Source: Leptasterias polaris (lineage: Eukaryota; Echinodermata; Asteroidea; Forcipulatida; Asteriidae). From it: DNA of 64,000 bases. How positions within the stretch are numbered: position 1 is the stretch's first letter; every line of letters begins with the position of its first letter. The notes beneath the pieces are model-generated. The model was given only the letters and a program-made list of their open reading frames with translations. It searched no databases and was not told the origin of the DNA. Shown here piece by piece: positions 13,101 through 20,700 of this stretch. The stretch lies in assembly GCA_037783415.1 (NCBI GenBank), contig JAZGTN010000163.1:992001-1056000 (forward strand). Reading direction: 5' to 3'. A program made the translations under genes and the position numbers.

Positions 13101-16100
13101 TTTGTGATATCTCTTTGAGGTAGGGTAGTTCTAAAAGCAACTGGTGGTGTGACAACTCTTTTTGACTACTTTCTTCTCTTCTCTTTTCACTTATTTCCAC
13201 CTGACTGCTTTTGTTACACTGGTATAGACCCTGTAACCGTGACATCACATGTTTACAAAAGAGCCAGAGAACCAGGACTTCTCCCAGGCATGATTTGTAC
13301 ATTACACAGCCCAGTTGGGAATTTTGTTTGTTTATTTTACATTTTTTAGAGACTGCAGAGTCTGATTTTGAAAATAAAATTTGTTTGGAAGAAATGTAGA
13401 TGTCTCTTAAGTTGTTCAGCTGTAATATGTATAACTCTTTTTTTTTATGTGGAAATTATGACACAAAATGAAAAAAGTTTTCCATTTTGCCAGTGTCAGA
13501 AGTTGCCTGCCAGAAAGGCTGTGAGTGTCACTCTTGTAAACAAGGTCACTCTTGTAAACAATGGTGTGTTGTGTTGTCATTTCAGCCTTTGAGAACAATT
13601 CTGCTAGGGTCAAAACTTGCTTTGGTGCTCGATATATGGCATGGTGTACCCCCATTTCATTGTGTCTTCATTATGTTCTGTGAAACTTGGGATTTCCTTA
13701 GAGGATTTATGCTGGGTTGTTCTGTACAAGAGGAAAATAGTGCAGTAAAATAGGGGAACATTTGTATTATTATTTTTATTTTATTTTTATTTTTTTGGGG
13801 GACACACTCTGCCAAATATTAAGCATGGTATAGAAACTTGAGGCTATTAATAAATTTGTGCATTTATACCAAAGGTCATTTGGGTTGGTAAGCAGTTTAC
13901 AACAGCTAATTCTATTTTTTCAGAGAGTGCGTATCATGTACACAGTGCTACCGCAAACTTCACTAGATTGTTTCTCCACATTCTAATTGTCTTTATCGTC
14001 AGGCCCATGTGGAGTTGTATACTGTAGTCACCTTCTGTGATGTGATTAAGACGCTATCGGCCGACCCAGTCATCCTAAGGATTCTCCAAACATTAAGCTG
14101 TTTCTATGCTGTCTACATGATGGACAAGAACATTGGTGACTTTATGCAGGTAAACCATTATCTAAGTCATAATTTCTTATTTTTAACCTGCAACTTATTG
14201 GGTATGAAGATGTATGATTTAGTTTGTATTAAAATTTTTATCTCGCATTTTTATTTGTGTGGTTGGCTGATAGGGTGTGTGTAATTTCGACCAGTTTTCA
14301 TCTGTAATTGTCCATTTTTAGTAACTTATTTATATATAATTTATTTAAAAAATACTTTCTGCCAAAGCCTTATCATTATTAGTATTTTATCTTTGATGTA
14401 TTTTTTATGTATAGATAGTTCCCAGTAGACGCCATCTTTACGGGCAAATCGCATTTTGGCTTGCAGGCGCGTCAAGCGCTCAAATTATTAACGCAGCCGC
14501 ATCGTTTACTAACCAATCATGCAATGAGTTTTGTGAAATGTGCGCGTGCTGCACGCCGTTCTCACGCGTAACGCATGACTGTGTGTTCCAAATTGCCCGT
14601 AAAGATGGCCGATTTATGTCATATTGCAACCTATCTATATTGTCTTCTGCCATTGCTTGATTGACTCTACTCCATGCATTGCACTCAGCATTCATTTTGT
14701 GACCTATGAAAGCCGTCATCTATCATTGATGATGAGCATTATGATCTAACTAACAGCAGAAAACCTGGTACAGGACATAATGCAAAATGACCAAGACTGG
14801 TCCATAGACCCCTTACACCGACACACACTGCCATCATATGTGGCTACTGTCCGCCCATGGTCTGCCATTTTGGAAGTCAAATTGCATGTAGAGATATGGT
14901 AATCGTATAAACTCGCGGGTCACCTAAAATTCTCACTATTCAGTACCACACAGTAAAAACTGACTCCCAAAATGTTGCAGCTAAGATTTATTGTGGTGAT
15001 GACGTTGGGTGAATAGACCTTCATTATTTTGCAGCCATCTTGGTTTTCTTCCATTCAAATCAATGTTACCAAACCGAGGCTGGAAAGAGTAAGTAGTCTG
15101 GTTCCTTGTTGTGCTTATTATTCATTGCTGTTATTGGATACAAGGAACATGACTAAGATGGTGTTAGCATGATAATGGTCTATACAGCAATCCTTCACCG
15201 ATCTTGAACTCTTGGTGGCAGCAGATATGCCTCCATTACTGCGGTGTACCTGGGTGGTAATGCGCTGCCTAGCGACTGGTATAAGGTTTGGGCTACACGG
15301 CGATCATTTGATCAGTCGCGGGTTATTGGACTTTCACTTTGCAAATTGCTTAAACCCGTCGCTAGGCAGCGCAGTACCACCCAGGTACCACCGCAATAAT
15401 GGCGGTATCTGCTGCCACCAAGAGTTCAAGATCGGTGAAGGATTGCTGTATAGCTGCATGTTTCCTGATTCCTGTAATGCTGACTCTGTGATAGTCTTCA
15501 TCCCTCTATACTAGGATGGTTATGTGACATCAGACCAAGCAGAGATGCTTCACAGTCAATACCTAGCTCTACTGGCCCACCTCAGGTAATACTCATCATG
15601 CATGATGTCATCGGACATCTAAAACAAATTAGTCTGTACCTTCCAAAGAGAATATTTTGCGCAAGTCATAGGCTCAAAATCAATGCCCTTTTGATTGAAT
15701 AACAACAAAATTCAGACATGAACCCAACAAATTCTCTGTACAAAAATGTACAGACCATATATTTGAAATGTGACGTTATCGAACATTTTTGGATTTTGAC
15801 AAAACTTTCCACTTGAAGGGTATCAAACACAATGGCATTTTATACCATTTTAAAGTGAGATTAGAGACTGGTTATTTTTTTCCAACTTTCTTATGAACTC
15901 TATTTGACCTTGAAGCCCCTCTTTGAAAACATCGATGGCCTCAAACTTTGACCTTTTACTGAAGACTTAATGGAAACAAAGTTCCTATTAACATCCCTCT
16001 ATTGGTTGAATAACACCCGGTTCAGACAGGCGCTCTAGAGTTGCGCCGAACCAAGTTATTGGATTAAGTGCATGAAAAAATTGACGTCTGAAATAGTTAA

Positions 16101-17313
16101 GAGCTACAGGACGAGTTGGAAGTCGAAAGATCGTCTCTCGTAGTCGTTCGGAACAACTCTGGAGCTTCTTGGTTTCAGACGCCGATCTTGTCATGAGCCG
16201 AACCTAATGTAAACGTTATGTTGTTCGCCTGTCTGAAACCAAAATTTATTTGGGTCAACCTAGAGTCGTTCCTAATCTATTTAATTTGGTTTGGCGCGAC
16301 TCTGGAGCACCTGTCTGAACCAGGTGTTAAAGTGTCAAGACATTTTTTGTGTGGAATTTAACATGATCGTTAATTTTTCTTCAGGCCGGAAGCTGTACCC
16401 TTAGTAGATGCGTTTGACTTTACAGACCTCACTATACATTCAGTGCTTGGTTGCTATGATGGGAATGCATACGAGAGACTGTATGAACATGCCTTAAGGG
16501 ACCCTAAGAATAAAACAGAGGTGAGTCTTGGTACCAGACTAATGGCTGATGCCATAATTTTCCCCAATTTCCCCCCAGAATTGCTGCTGTTTATTTTATA
16601 TGCTAACTTATTTTGATTATTTATTTTAATATTTCTACGTGATATTGATACCAGTATTTCTGTGTTGCCAAGGGTGTCCGCTTTTTAGAAAATATTTCTT
16701 CCTGAAGGTATTATACAGGATTGGTACAGGATTGGTAATGTTGACCTTCAGTCTGCTAAATCTCTTTCAATTCTGTTGAGTATGGAAGAACATTTACCCA
16801 TAATACAAATGAGGTAGACCTTCTCTCAATGCTTGTTCAAGTTAAAACAATTCAAATGTTAAACTGTGTAGGTTTTTATTAATTTCTTTTTGCGCATTTA
16901 AAATTCTGGTCTTGAGAAAAAATTCTGCTCCAGTAATGTTTTTGAGCTGCAAGCCATTTGTTTATTTTTATCAGTATTTCCTTCCTAATTAAGCGTTTTG
17001 GGGTTGATGCTTTAGATGTTTGGCGATATATAAGTTATATTTATTATTCTTATTAAATATGGATAAATGCATCAAAAATAATTTTAAAAGGCTACTCTTA
17101 CTTATTGAACTTTTACTTTTAAACATAAATGTATATTAAATATATATATTGTTTTTAAATGTAATTAAGTAAACGGTTTGCATGAAGTGGGAGATGGCTT
17201 TATTTTGTTGATTTTTCATTTTTTTCATTATTTTGTATTCTTTTAATTAGATCCATGAGACTTACAGCAAGTACCTAAAGCCACTGTTGACAGGACAGAA
17301 GTCTAAACTGTGA
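436..17313 (+). CDS. ACOX1: Peroxisomal acyl-CoA oxidase, 3' thirteen exons (5' end outside window)
   Basis: Acyl-CoA oxidase catalyses the first, FAD-dependent step of peroxisomal beta-oxidation, making trans-2-enoyl-CoA and H2O2. Thirteen exons join without a phase break: 436-590, 2269-2376, 4124-4243, 7280-7395, 8003-8172, 9394-9556, 9966-10156, 10870-11034, 12555-12660, 14003-14149, 15515-15585, 16385-16520, 17251-17313. All introns between them are GT-AG. They encode about 569 residues. Visible family hallmarks are the flavin-domain motif [11 protein letters not shown] at the exon 1/2 junction, [12 protein letters not shown], the catalytic-Glu region YEGENTVM in exon 7, [13 protein letters not shown] in exon 12, and a C-terminal SKL (PTS1) that directs import into peroxisomes. 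Human ACOX1 is about 660 residues, so roughly 100 N-terminal codons lie to the left. ACOX1 is preferred over ACOX2/ACOX3 by overall wording of the motifs; I could not run a tree. Confidence 0.95.
591..2268 (+). other. ACOX1 intron between first two visible exons
   Basis: GT-AG intron. It carries a complete antisense SINE at 1098-1475. A ~60-bp sequence beginning gcccttaactt occurs on both sides of it (about 917 and 1501), so the SINE lies between two copies of an older repeat. The remaining sequence shows no coding signal. Confidence 0.7.
1098..1475 (-). mobile_element. tRNA-derived SINE, family A, full length, antisense
   Basis: Read on the minus strand it begins with a tRNA-like head (gtgtcgtggccgagtggtt, box A style; gggttcgagt, box B style), continues through a body with tcctgagcaagacacttaac, and ends in an AAT/ATT microsatellite at 1098-1129. 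The same layout recurs at 7465-7820, with fragments at 33080-33196, 34040-34208 and 56473-56690. Confidence 0.8.
2269..2376 (+). CDS. ACOX1: ACOX1 exon 2 of window
   Basis: Acceptor cttgtcag at 2261-2268, donor GTACGT at 2377. Encodes [19 protein letters not shown] and then [11 protein letters not shown], the conserved beta-domain segment of acyl-CoA oxidases. It is 108 nt, phase 1 to phase 1. Confidence 0.95.
2948..3333. mobile_element. MITE with internal 36-bp tandem array
   Basis: Ends ggccccaatttcataag and gtgaaattgggcc are inverted. Inside, about seven copies of a ~36-bp unit (core aatactatacagtt followed by gctgttaccagcc) run from 3008 to 3252. The units differ mostly in ttagc/tttgc and one or two bases. 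Confidence 0.8.
3008..3252. repeat. 36-bp tandem repeat, about 7 units
   Basis: Core aatactatacagtt then gctgttacca recurs at a regular 36-bp period. Copies are contiguous with no variable spacers, so this is a minisatellite, not a CRISPR array. Confidence 0.9.
3708..3995 (+). mobile_element. tRNA-derived SINE, family B, sense
   Basis: The tRNA-like head tgtcgtggctgagcggtct and box-B-like gggttcgagt are followed by cacttgtgcccttgaagaag. The body ends in acttatgaggcatccttgat. The same body and tail occur reversed at 27364-27763 and 36990-37286. Confidence 0.75.
4124..4243 (+). CDS. ACOX1: ACOX1 exon 3 of window
   Basis: Acceptor atattttcag before 4124, donor GTAACC at 4244. With the previous exon it reads [20 protein letters not shown], then [20 protein letters not shown], as in acyl-CoA oxidases. 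It is 120 nt, phase 1 to phase 1. Confidence 0.95.
4343..4402 (+). repeat. Fragment of SINE 3' tail
   Basis: The string gtttcccttgtggtttatt matches the tail of the tRNA-derived SINE at 60207-60350. Only the tail is present here. Confidence 0.5.
4553..5577 (+). mobile_element. L2/CR1-like non-LTR retrotransposon, 5'-truncated reverse transcriptase
   Basis: An open frame from before 4611 to 5465 reads the C-terminal half of a non-LTR reverse transcriptase. Similarity begins near 4562 ([10 protein letters not shown]), continues to the catalytic YADD box (4612-4623) with YADDTQLYI, then [41 protein letters not shown] and [13 protein letters not shown] stop at 5463 is followed by a short 3' UTR and an ATT repeat tail (5557-5576), typical of L2/CR1-type elements. 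It has lost the endonuclease and the first RT motifs, so it is not autonomous, but the remaining frame is intact over ~300 codons, suggesting fairly recent insertion. It lies in the ACOX1 intron 4244-7279. Confidence 0.92.
5589..5621 (+). repeat. tRNA-like SINE head fragment
   Basis: gatagctcagttggtagagc is a D-arm/box A sequence identical in wording to that at 60213-60232. No anticodon or T arm follows, so it is a fragment. Confidence 0.55.
5747..6165. repeat. Large inverted repeat of L2-like 3' ends (177-nt arms)
   Basis: 5747-5923 and 5989-6165 are near-perfect reverse complements, separated by 65 nt. In the rightward reading the arm encodes a degraded RT C-terminus ([20 protein letters not shown]), so two copies of the same retroelement end lie head to head. 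Confidence 0.85.
6166..6229 (+). repeat. Retroelement 3' tail with ATT run
   Basis: aagcgctttgagactcttg, then an ATT repeat at about 6209-6229, typical of L2-like 3' ends; this is the tail of the right arm of the palindrome. Confidence 0.6.
6333..6386. repeat. 18-bp tandem repeat, three units
   Basis: cacacttagcactttttt occurs three times back to back, directly before the 94-bp direct repeat. Confidence 0.9.
6382..6475. repeat. 94-bp direct repeat, left copy
   Basis: Apparently identical to 7157-7250 (offset 775). The pair brackets the copied block 6476-7156. Confidence 0.9.
6476..7158 (+). repeat. Copied block in ACOX1 intron 3, copy 1 of the exon 7/intron 7 segment
   Basis: 6500-7158 is apparently identical to 10127-10785. 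At its left edge a 24-nt piece (gtgagaacactgtcatgacg and on) is repeated before the block proper starts. It carries a non-functional copy of the exon 7 end (6530-6663); in this intron's phase (1) it would hit a stop codon. Confidence 0.9.
7157..7250. repeat. 94-bp direct repeat, right copy
   Basis: Second copy of 6382-6475, ending 29 bp before ACOX1 exon 7280-7395. Confidence 0.9.
7280..7395 (+). CDS. ACOX1: ACOX1 exon 4 of window
   Basis: Acceptor tcttctcag at 7271-7279, donor GTGAGA at 7396. Encodes [20 protein letters not shown] followed by [18 protein letters not shown], the conserved DNGY and IPR segment. Phase 1 to phase 0. Confidence 0.95.
7396..8002 (+). other. ACOX1 intron 4 of window
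   Basis: GT-AG intron largely filled by an antisense SINE (7465-7820). The rest is AT-rich with a polypyrimidine tract before the acceptor. Confidence 0.65.
7465..7820 (-). mobile_element. tRNA-derived SINE, family A, full length, antisense
   Basis: AAT microsatellite at 7465-7487, body with agctccctggggagtatac and a head at the right end (gtgtcttggccgagtggtt when read on the minus strand). Same architecture as 1098-1475. Confidence 0.8.
8003..8172 (+). CDS. ACOX1: ACOX1 exon 5 of window
   Basis: Acceptor tttctccag before 8003, donor GTAAGT at 8173. Encodes [20 protein letters not shown], then the helical [17 protein letters not shown] stretch typical of the family. 170 nt, phase 0 to phase 2. 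Confidence 0.95.
8721..9045. mobile_element. TTAA-bounded MITE
   Basis: Begins TTAAAGGGTG and ends near GCTTTAA; just inside are inverted ttggtaa/ttgccaat sequences. Relatives at 35231-35587, 41923-42287 and 43121-43489 share the internal words atgttcacagatt and tttcacaggtttgt. TTAA at both ends suggests piggyBac-type target duplication. Confidence 0.75.
9181..9354. mobile_element. Penelope-associated hairpin repeat
   Basis: cctgacgtttc...gcagagtctttct is followed, after 15 nt, by its inverted copy gagaaagactctgct...gaaacgtcagg. Outer flanks (gcaaactgcttaccaacca, ttaactattttttgc) recur in the other copies across the window. Confidence 0.75.
9394..9556 (+). CDS. ACOX1: ACOX1 exon 6 of window
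   Basis: Acceptor tttgtgcag before 9394, donor GTGAGC at 9557. Encodes [20 protein letters not shown] and [17 protein letters not shown], matching the ILD(F/Y)QTQQ signature of acyl-CoA oxidases. Phase 2 to phase 0, 163 nt. Confidence 0.95.
9583..9704 (+). mobile_element. Penelope-associated repeat, single-arm copy
   Basis: Carries aactgcttaccaaccaaag, then gagaaagactctgctagggt and caaaacgtcaggccattaac. Same family as 9181-9354. Confidence 0.7.
9743..9853. mobile_element. CAGGCCT-ended MITE
   Basis: Contains cattttgcaaagggcacttc and aaatctcaaag. Reverse copies at 17515-17617 and 39992-40165; the most complete copy (39992-40165) starts caggcctgg and ends ccaggcctg. Confidence 0.6.
9966..10156 (+). 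CDS. ACOX1: ACOX1 exon 7 of window, catalytic-Glu exon
   Basis: Acceptor ctgctgtag before 9966, donor GTGAGT at 10157. Encodes [38 protein letters not shown] and then [16 protein letters not shown]. The Glu of YEG is the catalytic base by family knowledge. 191 nt, phase 0 to phase 2. Its last ~87 nt exist again immediately downstream (10204-10290). Confidence 0.95.
10127..10785 (+). repeat. 659-bp block, copy 2 (exon 7 end plus intron 7), apparently identical to 6500-7158
   Basis: Starts inside exon 7 and runs through the extra exon copy and most of the following intron. Every position I compared matches 6500-7158 at a constant offset of 3627. It also contains one member (about 10585-10750) of a dispersed family also seen at 6955-7120, 31036-31260 and 53488-53660. 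Confidence 0.9.
10204..10290 (+). pseudogene. In-frame extra copy of the 3' part of ACOX1 exon 7 (possible exon 7b)
   Basis: This 87-nt segment reads [15 protein letters not shown] then [15 protein letters not shown] when joined to exon 7 in phase 2. It is preceded by a plausible acceptor (two CTAAC-type branch sequences at about 10173-10190, then acttag at 10198-10203) and followed by a weak donor GTGTTT at 10291. Length is 29 codons, with no stop, and phase is symmetrical (2 to 2), so inclusion would not shift the frame. Against function: the GEN Glu has become Lys, there are further changes, and the implied upstream intron would be only 47 nt. It is most simply a decaying tandem copy, but use as a cassette exon is not excluded. 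Confidence 0.6.
10870..11034 (+). CDS. ACOX1: ACOX1 exon 8 of window
   Basis: Acceptor cttttctag at 10861-10869, donor GTAAAT at 11035. Encodes [20 protein letters not shown] and ends with [12 protein letters not shown]; the opening YLLKS matches the family. 165 nt, phase 2 to phase 2. Confidence 0.93.
11741..11818 (+). repeat. L2-like 3' tail
   Basis: tgcgccttcgaacatcctcg, a gcgca motif and an ATTATTATT tail match the 3' end layout of the retroelement at 5506-5577. Upstream coding sequence is not recognisable. Confidence 0.5.
12070..12352 (+). repeat. ~125-bp direct duplication in ACOX1 intron 8
   Basis: 12070-12197 and 12229-12352 share ctaattgccacatgtccagc, aaactcaggcctactccctt and gaagttagcgctaact. 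Between them lies acttttatgtttttag, matching the real splice acceptor sequence of the exon at 12555. Confidence 0.85.
12361..12521. mobile_element. Penelope-associated hairpin repeat
   Basis: Left arm ctagagtctttctcgaaga and right arm ttcgagaaagactctgctag are inverted; the flank ggtccttttggttggtaagc is shared with other copies. It ends about 30 bp before exon 12555-12660. Confidence 0.75.
12555..12660 (+). CDS. ACOX1: ACOX1 exon 9 of window
   Basis: Acceptor ttatgtttttag before 12555, donor GTAAAT at 12661. Encodes [20 protein letters not shown] and [15 protein letters not shown]. 106 nt, phase 2 to phase 0. Confidence 0.93.
12865..13095. mobile_element. MITE with GGGCCCAATTTCATG termini, GC-rich interior
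   Basis: gggcccaatttcatggctct at the left and tcatgaaattgagccc at the right are inverted. The interior is built of repeated gcgcttgc/gcaagcgc words, so it can fold at several places. Confidence 0.75.
13856..13921 (+). repeat. Penelope-associated repeat, flank fragment
   Basis: Contains ggttggtaagcagtttacaa and cagctaattctattttttca, the 3' flank of the hairpin family. A separate small piece ctttgagaacaattctgcta lies at about 13586. Confidence 0.55.
14003..14149 (+). CDS. ACOX1: ACOX1 exon 10 of window
   Basis: Acceptor atcgtcag before 14003, donor GTAAAC at 14150. Encodes [20 protein letters not shown] then the family-typical [20 protein letters not shown]. 147 nt, phase 0 to phase 0. Confidence 0.95.
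14150..15514 (+). other. ACOX1 intron 10 of window
   Basis: GT-AG intron. A foldback element (15180-15453) lies 61 bp before the next exon. 14150-14825 is AT-rich then GC-mixed, with no clear gene. The segment about 14826-14940 shares wording (catggtctgccattttgg) with 11115-11170. Confidence 0.6.
15180..15453. mobile_element. Foldback MITE with ~96-nt inverted arms
   Basis: Left arm 15180-15276 (ctatacagcaatccttcacc...) and right arm 15358-15453 (...ggtgaaggattgctgtatag) are nearly perfect reverse complements around an ~80-nt loop. The RNA would form a strong hairpin 61 nt upstream of an ACOX1 exon. Confidence 0.88.
15515..15585 (+). CDS. ACOX1: ACOX1 exon 11 of window
   Basis: Acceptor ctatactag before 15515, donor GTAATA at 15586. 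A 71-nt exon encoding [20 protein letters not shown] and AHLR. Phase 0 to phase 2. It is supported by the joined frame and by its position between two strong exons. Confidence 0.9.
15586..16384 (+). other. ACOX1 intron 11 of window
   Basis: GT-AG intron with a MITE ending in long inverted repeats (16011-16329). Nothing is recognisable in 15586-16010. Confidence 0.6.
16011..16329. mobile_element. MITE with CACC(C/T)GGTTCAGACAGG termini
   Basis: taacacccggttcagacagg at the left mirrors cctgtctgaaccaggtgtta at the right; the similarity continues inward through ctctagagttgcgcc / ggcgcgactctggag. Interior words agtcgttcggaacaactctg repeat the theme. Confidence 0.82.
16385..16520 (+). CDS. ACOX1: ACOX1 exon 12 of window
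   Basis: Acceptor ttcttcag before 16385, donor GTGAGT at 16521. Encodes [20 protein letters not shown], then [16 protein letters not shown], the highly conserved C-terminal LVDAFDF and YDGN(V/A)YE motifs. 136 nt, phase 2 to phase 0. Confidence 0.96.
16521..17250 (+). other. ACOX1 last intron
   Basis: GT-AG intron, AT-rich. 16980-17050 ends in a short ttattattcttatt run and may be a decayed retroelement tail; otherwise nothing is seen. Confidence 0.55.
17251..17313 (+). CDS. ACOX1: ACOX1 terminal exon with PTS1 signal
   Basis: Acceptor tttaattag before 17251. Encodes [20 protein letters not shown] and a TGA stop at 17311-17313. The final Ser-Lys-Leu (17302-17310) is the classic type 1 peroxisomal targeting signal, so the enzyme is a peroxisomal matrix protein. 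Confidence 0.97.
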   Translation: MHETYSKYLKPLLTGQKSKL

Positions 17314-17756
17314 ACTGTGACAACAACAACAGAAGGTGCACAAGGGTCAAAGGTCATAGAGATGCTCAGCTTCCAGCCAATGATTTTGAATCTCTTTCGC
17401 AATAGCCATAATTTGTAACAACTGTACAGTGGCAAACAAATGGGATCAATCAGTGCAAAGGAAATCATTAAGACTAAAATATTGTAATAAGTAAATTAAA
17501 AAGAATTTTTAAAAGGCCCCTTCAAGAGTTTCCACTAGGCTTTAAGATTTTCCAATGGAAGTGCCCTTTGCAAAATGAAAATAGCCTTGCCCTCTTAAAG
17601 ATGAAATTCCAGGCCTGAAAAAGACACTAACCAAAAATACAGTGAAGAAACTAATTGCAAATGAAAATTTGTTGTTGGGGCAGAATATTTATAACAAGTT
17701 GGGTGTTGATTTTGACATCCTTTATTGATTGATGGTCATGTTAATAAACAAAGAAA
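17314..17756 (+). other. ACOX1 3' untranslated region (probable)
   Basis: Follows the stop codon. An AATAAA hexamer at 17743-17748 is a candidate polyadenylation signal. Part of the UTR (17515-17617) is a reverse copy of the CAGGCCT-ended MITE also found at 9743-9853 and 39992-40165. The true 3' end is unknown. Confidence 0.4.
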
Positions 17757-20700
17757 ACTAGACTTATTTGCATTTGTGAACAAATGCAGAGCTGTTTCGC
17801 TAATAATATTTTCAAATTACTCAAGTGAATATGAAAGGTTGTAGTGTGTACATAATCAAGTTAATATTACAATATTTTATGCCTTGTGAGATCGAATTCA
17901 TTGTCTATATATCTTGTAAAACTGTACCTTTAAGGTAATATAACCTGACAAATGATGACGTCATGATGACGTCAATTATTTTTCGAATCAGTTATGACAT
18001 ATCAAGCCTGATAAAAAAAGAATTTAGATTAAAGCATGTTCCGTTAGTAATTTCTGACTTAAAGGGGTAAAAAATGAAAAAAATCATTACAAATCGTGTG
18101 ATGACGTCATCATGACGTCATTACCAGTTTAACAGGAACTTGCCATTATCTAACGACTTGCCAAGTTTCAACGTGATCAGACCTATACTTTTGGAGATAT
18201 ACGACTTCAAAAAGTGCACCTTTAATGTCACGTCACGTGACACCTGATGACGTAATCAATCTACAACTTCACACATATGTTGGCTGCCTGACGTTCATCA
18301 TGTGTATCAATTTTGAAGCGATTACAACAAACTTCGCAACACACATCTGCTCAAAGTGCATTTTGGACAGTTTTCCAACTGCCGCTAGAGGGCGCTCTTG
18401 TGTATCGTGATGTCATCGGTATTTTTTTTTAACTGCACACCCTTGCCGGACACTAACATCGTTGAAAGCATTTTCATAACATTTAGCACTTTTGAATTAC
18501 AAGGCACTTCCGGTTTCGACCGGAAGTAGAGGTCGCGTGAGGTCACGCACACTGAATAAAATGAAGACCTAATGTATCCCTACCCAATCCCGCAAACAGA
18601 AACCTACGGTCTCTTGTGGCTGATTTGATACAGATTTTCAAATATTTAAAATAGAAACCTTTAAGATGACGTCACGTGATAGGTGAGGACGTCATCATGA
18701 CGAATTTGTTTTAGGATCTTCCTTGCACCAATGCCTTTCATCACTGAAAGTTTCATTGCAATTGCTCTTTAGGAACTATACAAAAGGCCGCTTAGAACGA
18801 ATTGTGCGTTATTTCAATGACTTCCGGAAGTCTGAAACAGACAAATTAAAAAAATAAAAATAAAAACTAACACAAAAACAATAGCTGTTTCGCTGCGCTT
18901 GTTGCGAAACAGCTAATAAAAACAACTAGACATATTTGCATTTGTGAACAAATGCAGAGCTGTTTCGCTAATAATATTTTCAAATTACTCAAGTGAATAT
19001 GAAAGTTTGTAGTGTGTACATAATCAAGTTAATAAATGCAATATTGAATGCCTTGTGAGATCCAATTCATTGTCTATATATCTTGTAAAACTGTACCTTT
19101 AAGATAATATAACCTGACGAATGATGACGTCATGATGACGTCAAATATTTTTAGAATCAGTTATAACATATCAGGCCTGTTTAAAAAATAATTTGGATTA
19201 AAGCATGGTCCGTTAGCAATTTCTGACTTAAAGGGGCAAAAAATGAAAAAATCATAACAAATCGTGTGATGACGTCATCATGACGTCATTACAGGTTTAA
19301 TAGGCACTTGCCATCATCTAACGACCTGCCAAGTTTCAACTTAATCAGACCTATACTTTTGGAGATATACGACTTCAAAAAGTGCACCTTTAATGTCACG
19401 TCACGTGACCCCTGATGCCGTAATCAATCTAAAACTTCACACATATGTTGGCTGCCTGACGTTCATCATGTGTATCAATTTTGAAGCGATTACAACAAAC
19501 TTCGCAACACACATCTGCTCAAAGTGCATTTTGGACAGTTTTCCAACTGCCGCTAGAGGGCGCTCTTGTGTATCGTGACGTCATCGGTATTTTTTTTTAA
19601 CTGCACACCCTTGCCGGACACTAACATCGTTGAAAGCATTTTCATAACATTTAGCACTTTTGAATTACAAGGCACTTCCGGTTTTGACTGGTTTCGACCG
19701 GAAGTAGAGGTCACATGAGGTCACGCACACTGAATAAAATGAAGCCCTAATTAATCCCTACCCAATCCTGTAAACAGAATTCTACGGTCTCTTGTGGCTG
19801 ATTTGATACGGATTTTCAAATATTTAAATTATAAACCTTTAAGATGACGTCACGTGACAGGTGATGACGTCATCATGACGAATTTGTTTTAGGACCTTCC
19901 TTGCACCAATGCCTTTCATCACTGAAAGTTTCATTGCAATTGCTCTATAGGAACTATGCAAAAAGCCGCTTAGAACGAATTGTGCGTTATTTCAATGACT
20001 TCCGGAAGTCTGAAACAGACAAATTAAAAAAAAAAAAACTAGACATATTTGCATTTGTGAACAAATGCAGAGCTGTTTCGCTAATAATATTTTCAAATTA
20101 CTCAAGTGAATATGAAAGTTTGTAGTGTGTACATAATCAAGTTAATAAATGCAATATTGAATGCCTTGTGAGATCCAATTCATTGTCTATATATCTTGTA
20201 AAACTTTACCTTTAAGATAATATAACCTGACGAATGATGACGTCATGATGACGTCAATTATTTTTCGAATCAGTTATGACATATCAAGCCTGTTTAAAAA
20301 AAGAATTTGGATTAAAGCATGTTCCGTTAGTAATTTCTGACTTAAAGGGGCAAAAAATGAAAAAAAACATAACAAATCGTGTGATGACGTCATCATGACG
20401 TCATTACAAGTTTAACAGGTACTTGCCATTATCTAACGACCCGCCAAGTTTCAACTTAATCAGACCTATACTTTTGGAGATATACGACTTCAAAAAGTGC
20501 ACCTTTAATGTCACGTCACGTGACCCCTGATGACGTAATCAATCTAAAACTTCACACATGTTGGCTGCCTGACGTTCATCATGTGTATCAATTTTGAAGC
20601 GATTACAAAAAACTTCGTAACACACATCTTCTCAAAGTGCATTTTGAACAGTTTTCCAACTGCTGCTAGAGGGCGCTCTTTAATATTATTACGTCATTGT

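Larger units (their letters stand above)
12661..14002 (+). other. ACOX1 intron 9 of window
   Basis: GT-AG intron. It contains a GC-richer MITE (12865-13095) and two partial Penelope-associated repeats (about 13583-13615 and 13856-13921). 13097-13580 has no feature I can identify; the overlapping short open frames there on both strands look like chance. Confidence 0.6.

Noticed and set aside
12754..13302. 182-codon minus-strand open frame in an ACOX1 intron
   Set aside because: It crosses a MITE (12865-13095), has no recognisable domain and no splice or start support.
18225..18410. Recurrent MSRHVTPD frames in the tandem array as genes
   Set aside because: Third unit does not keep the frame, and no family similarity; explained by recent repeat copying.
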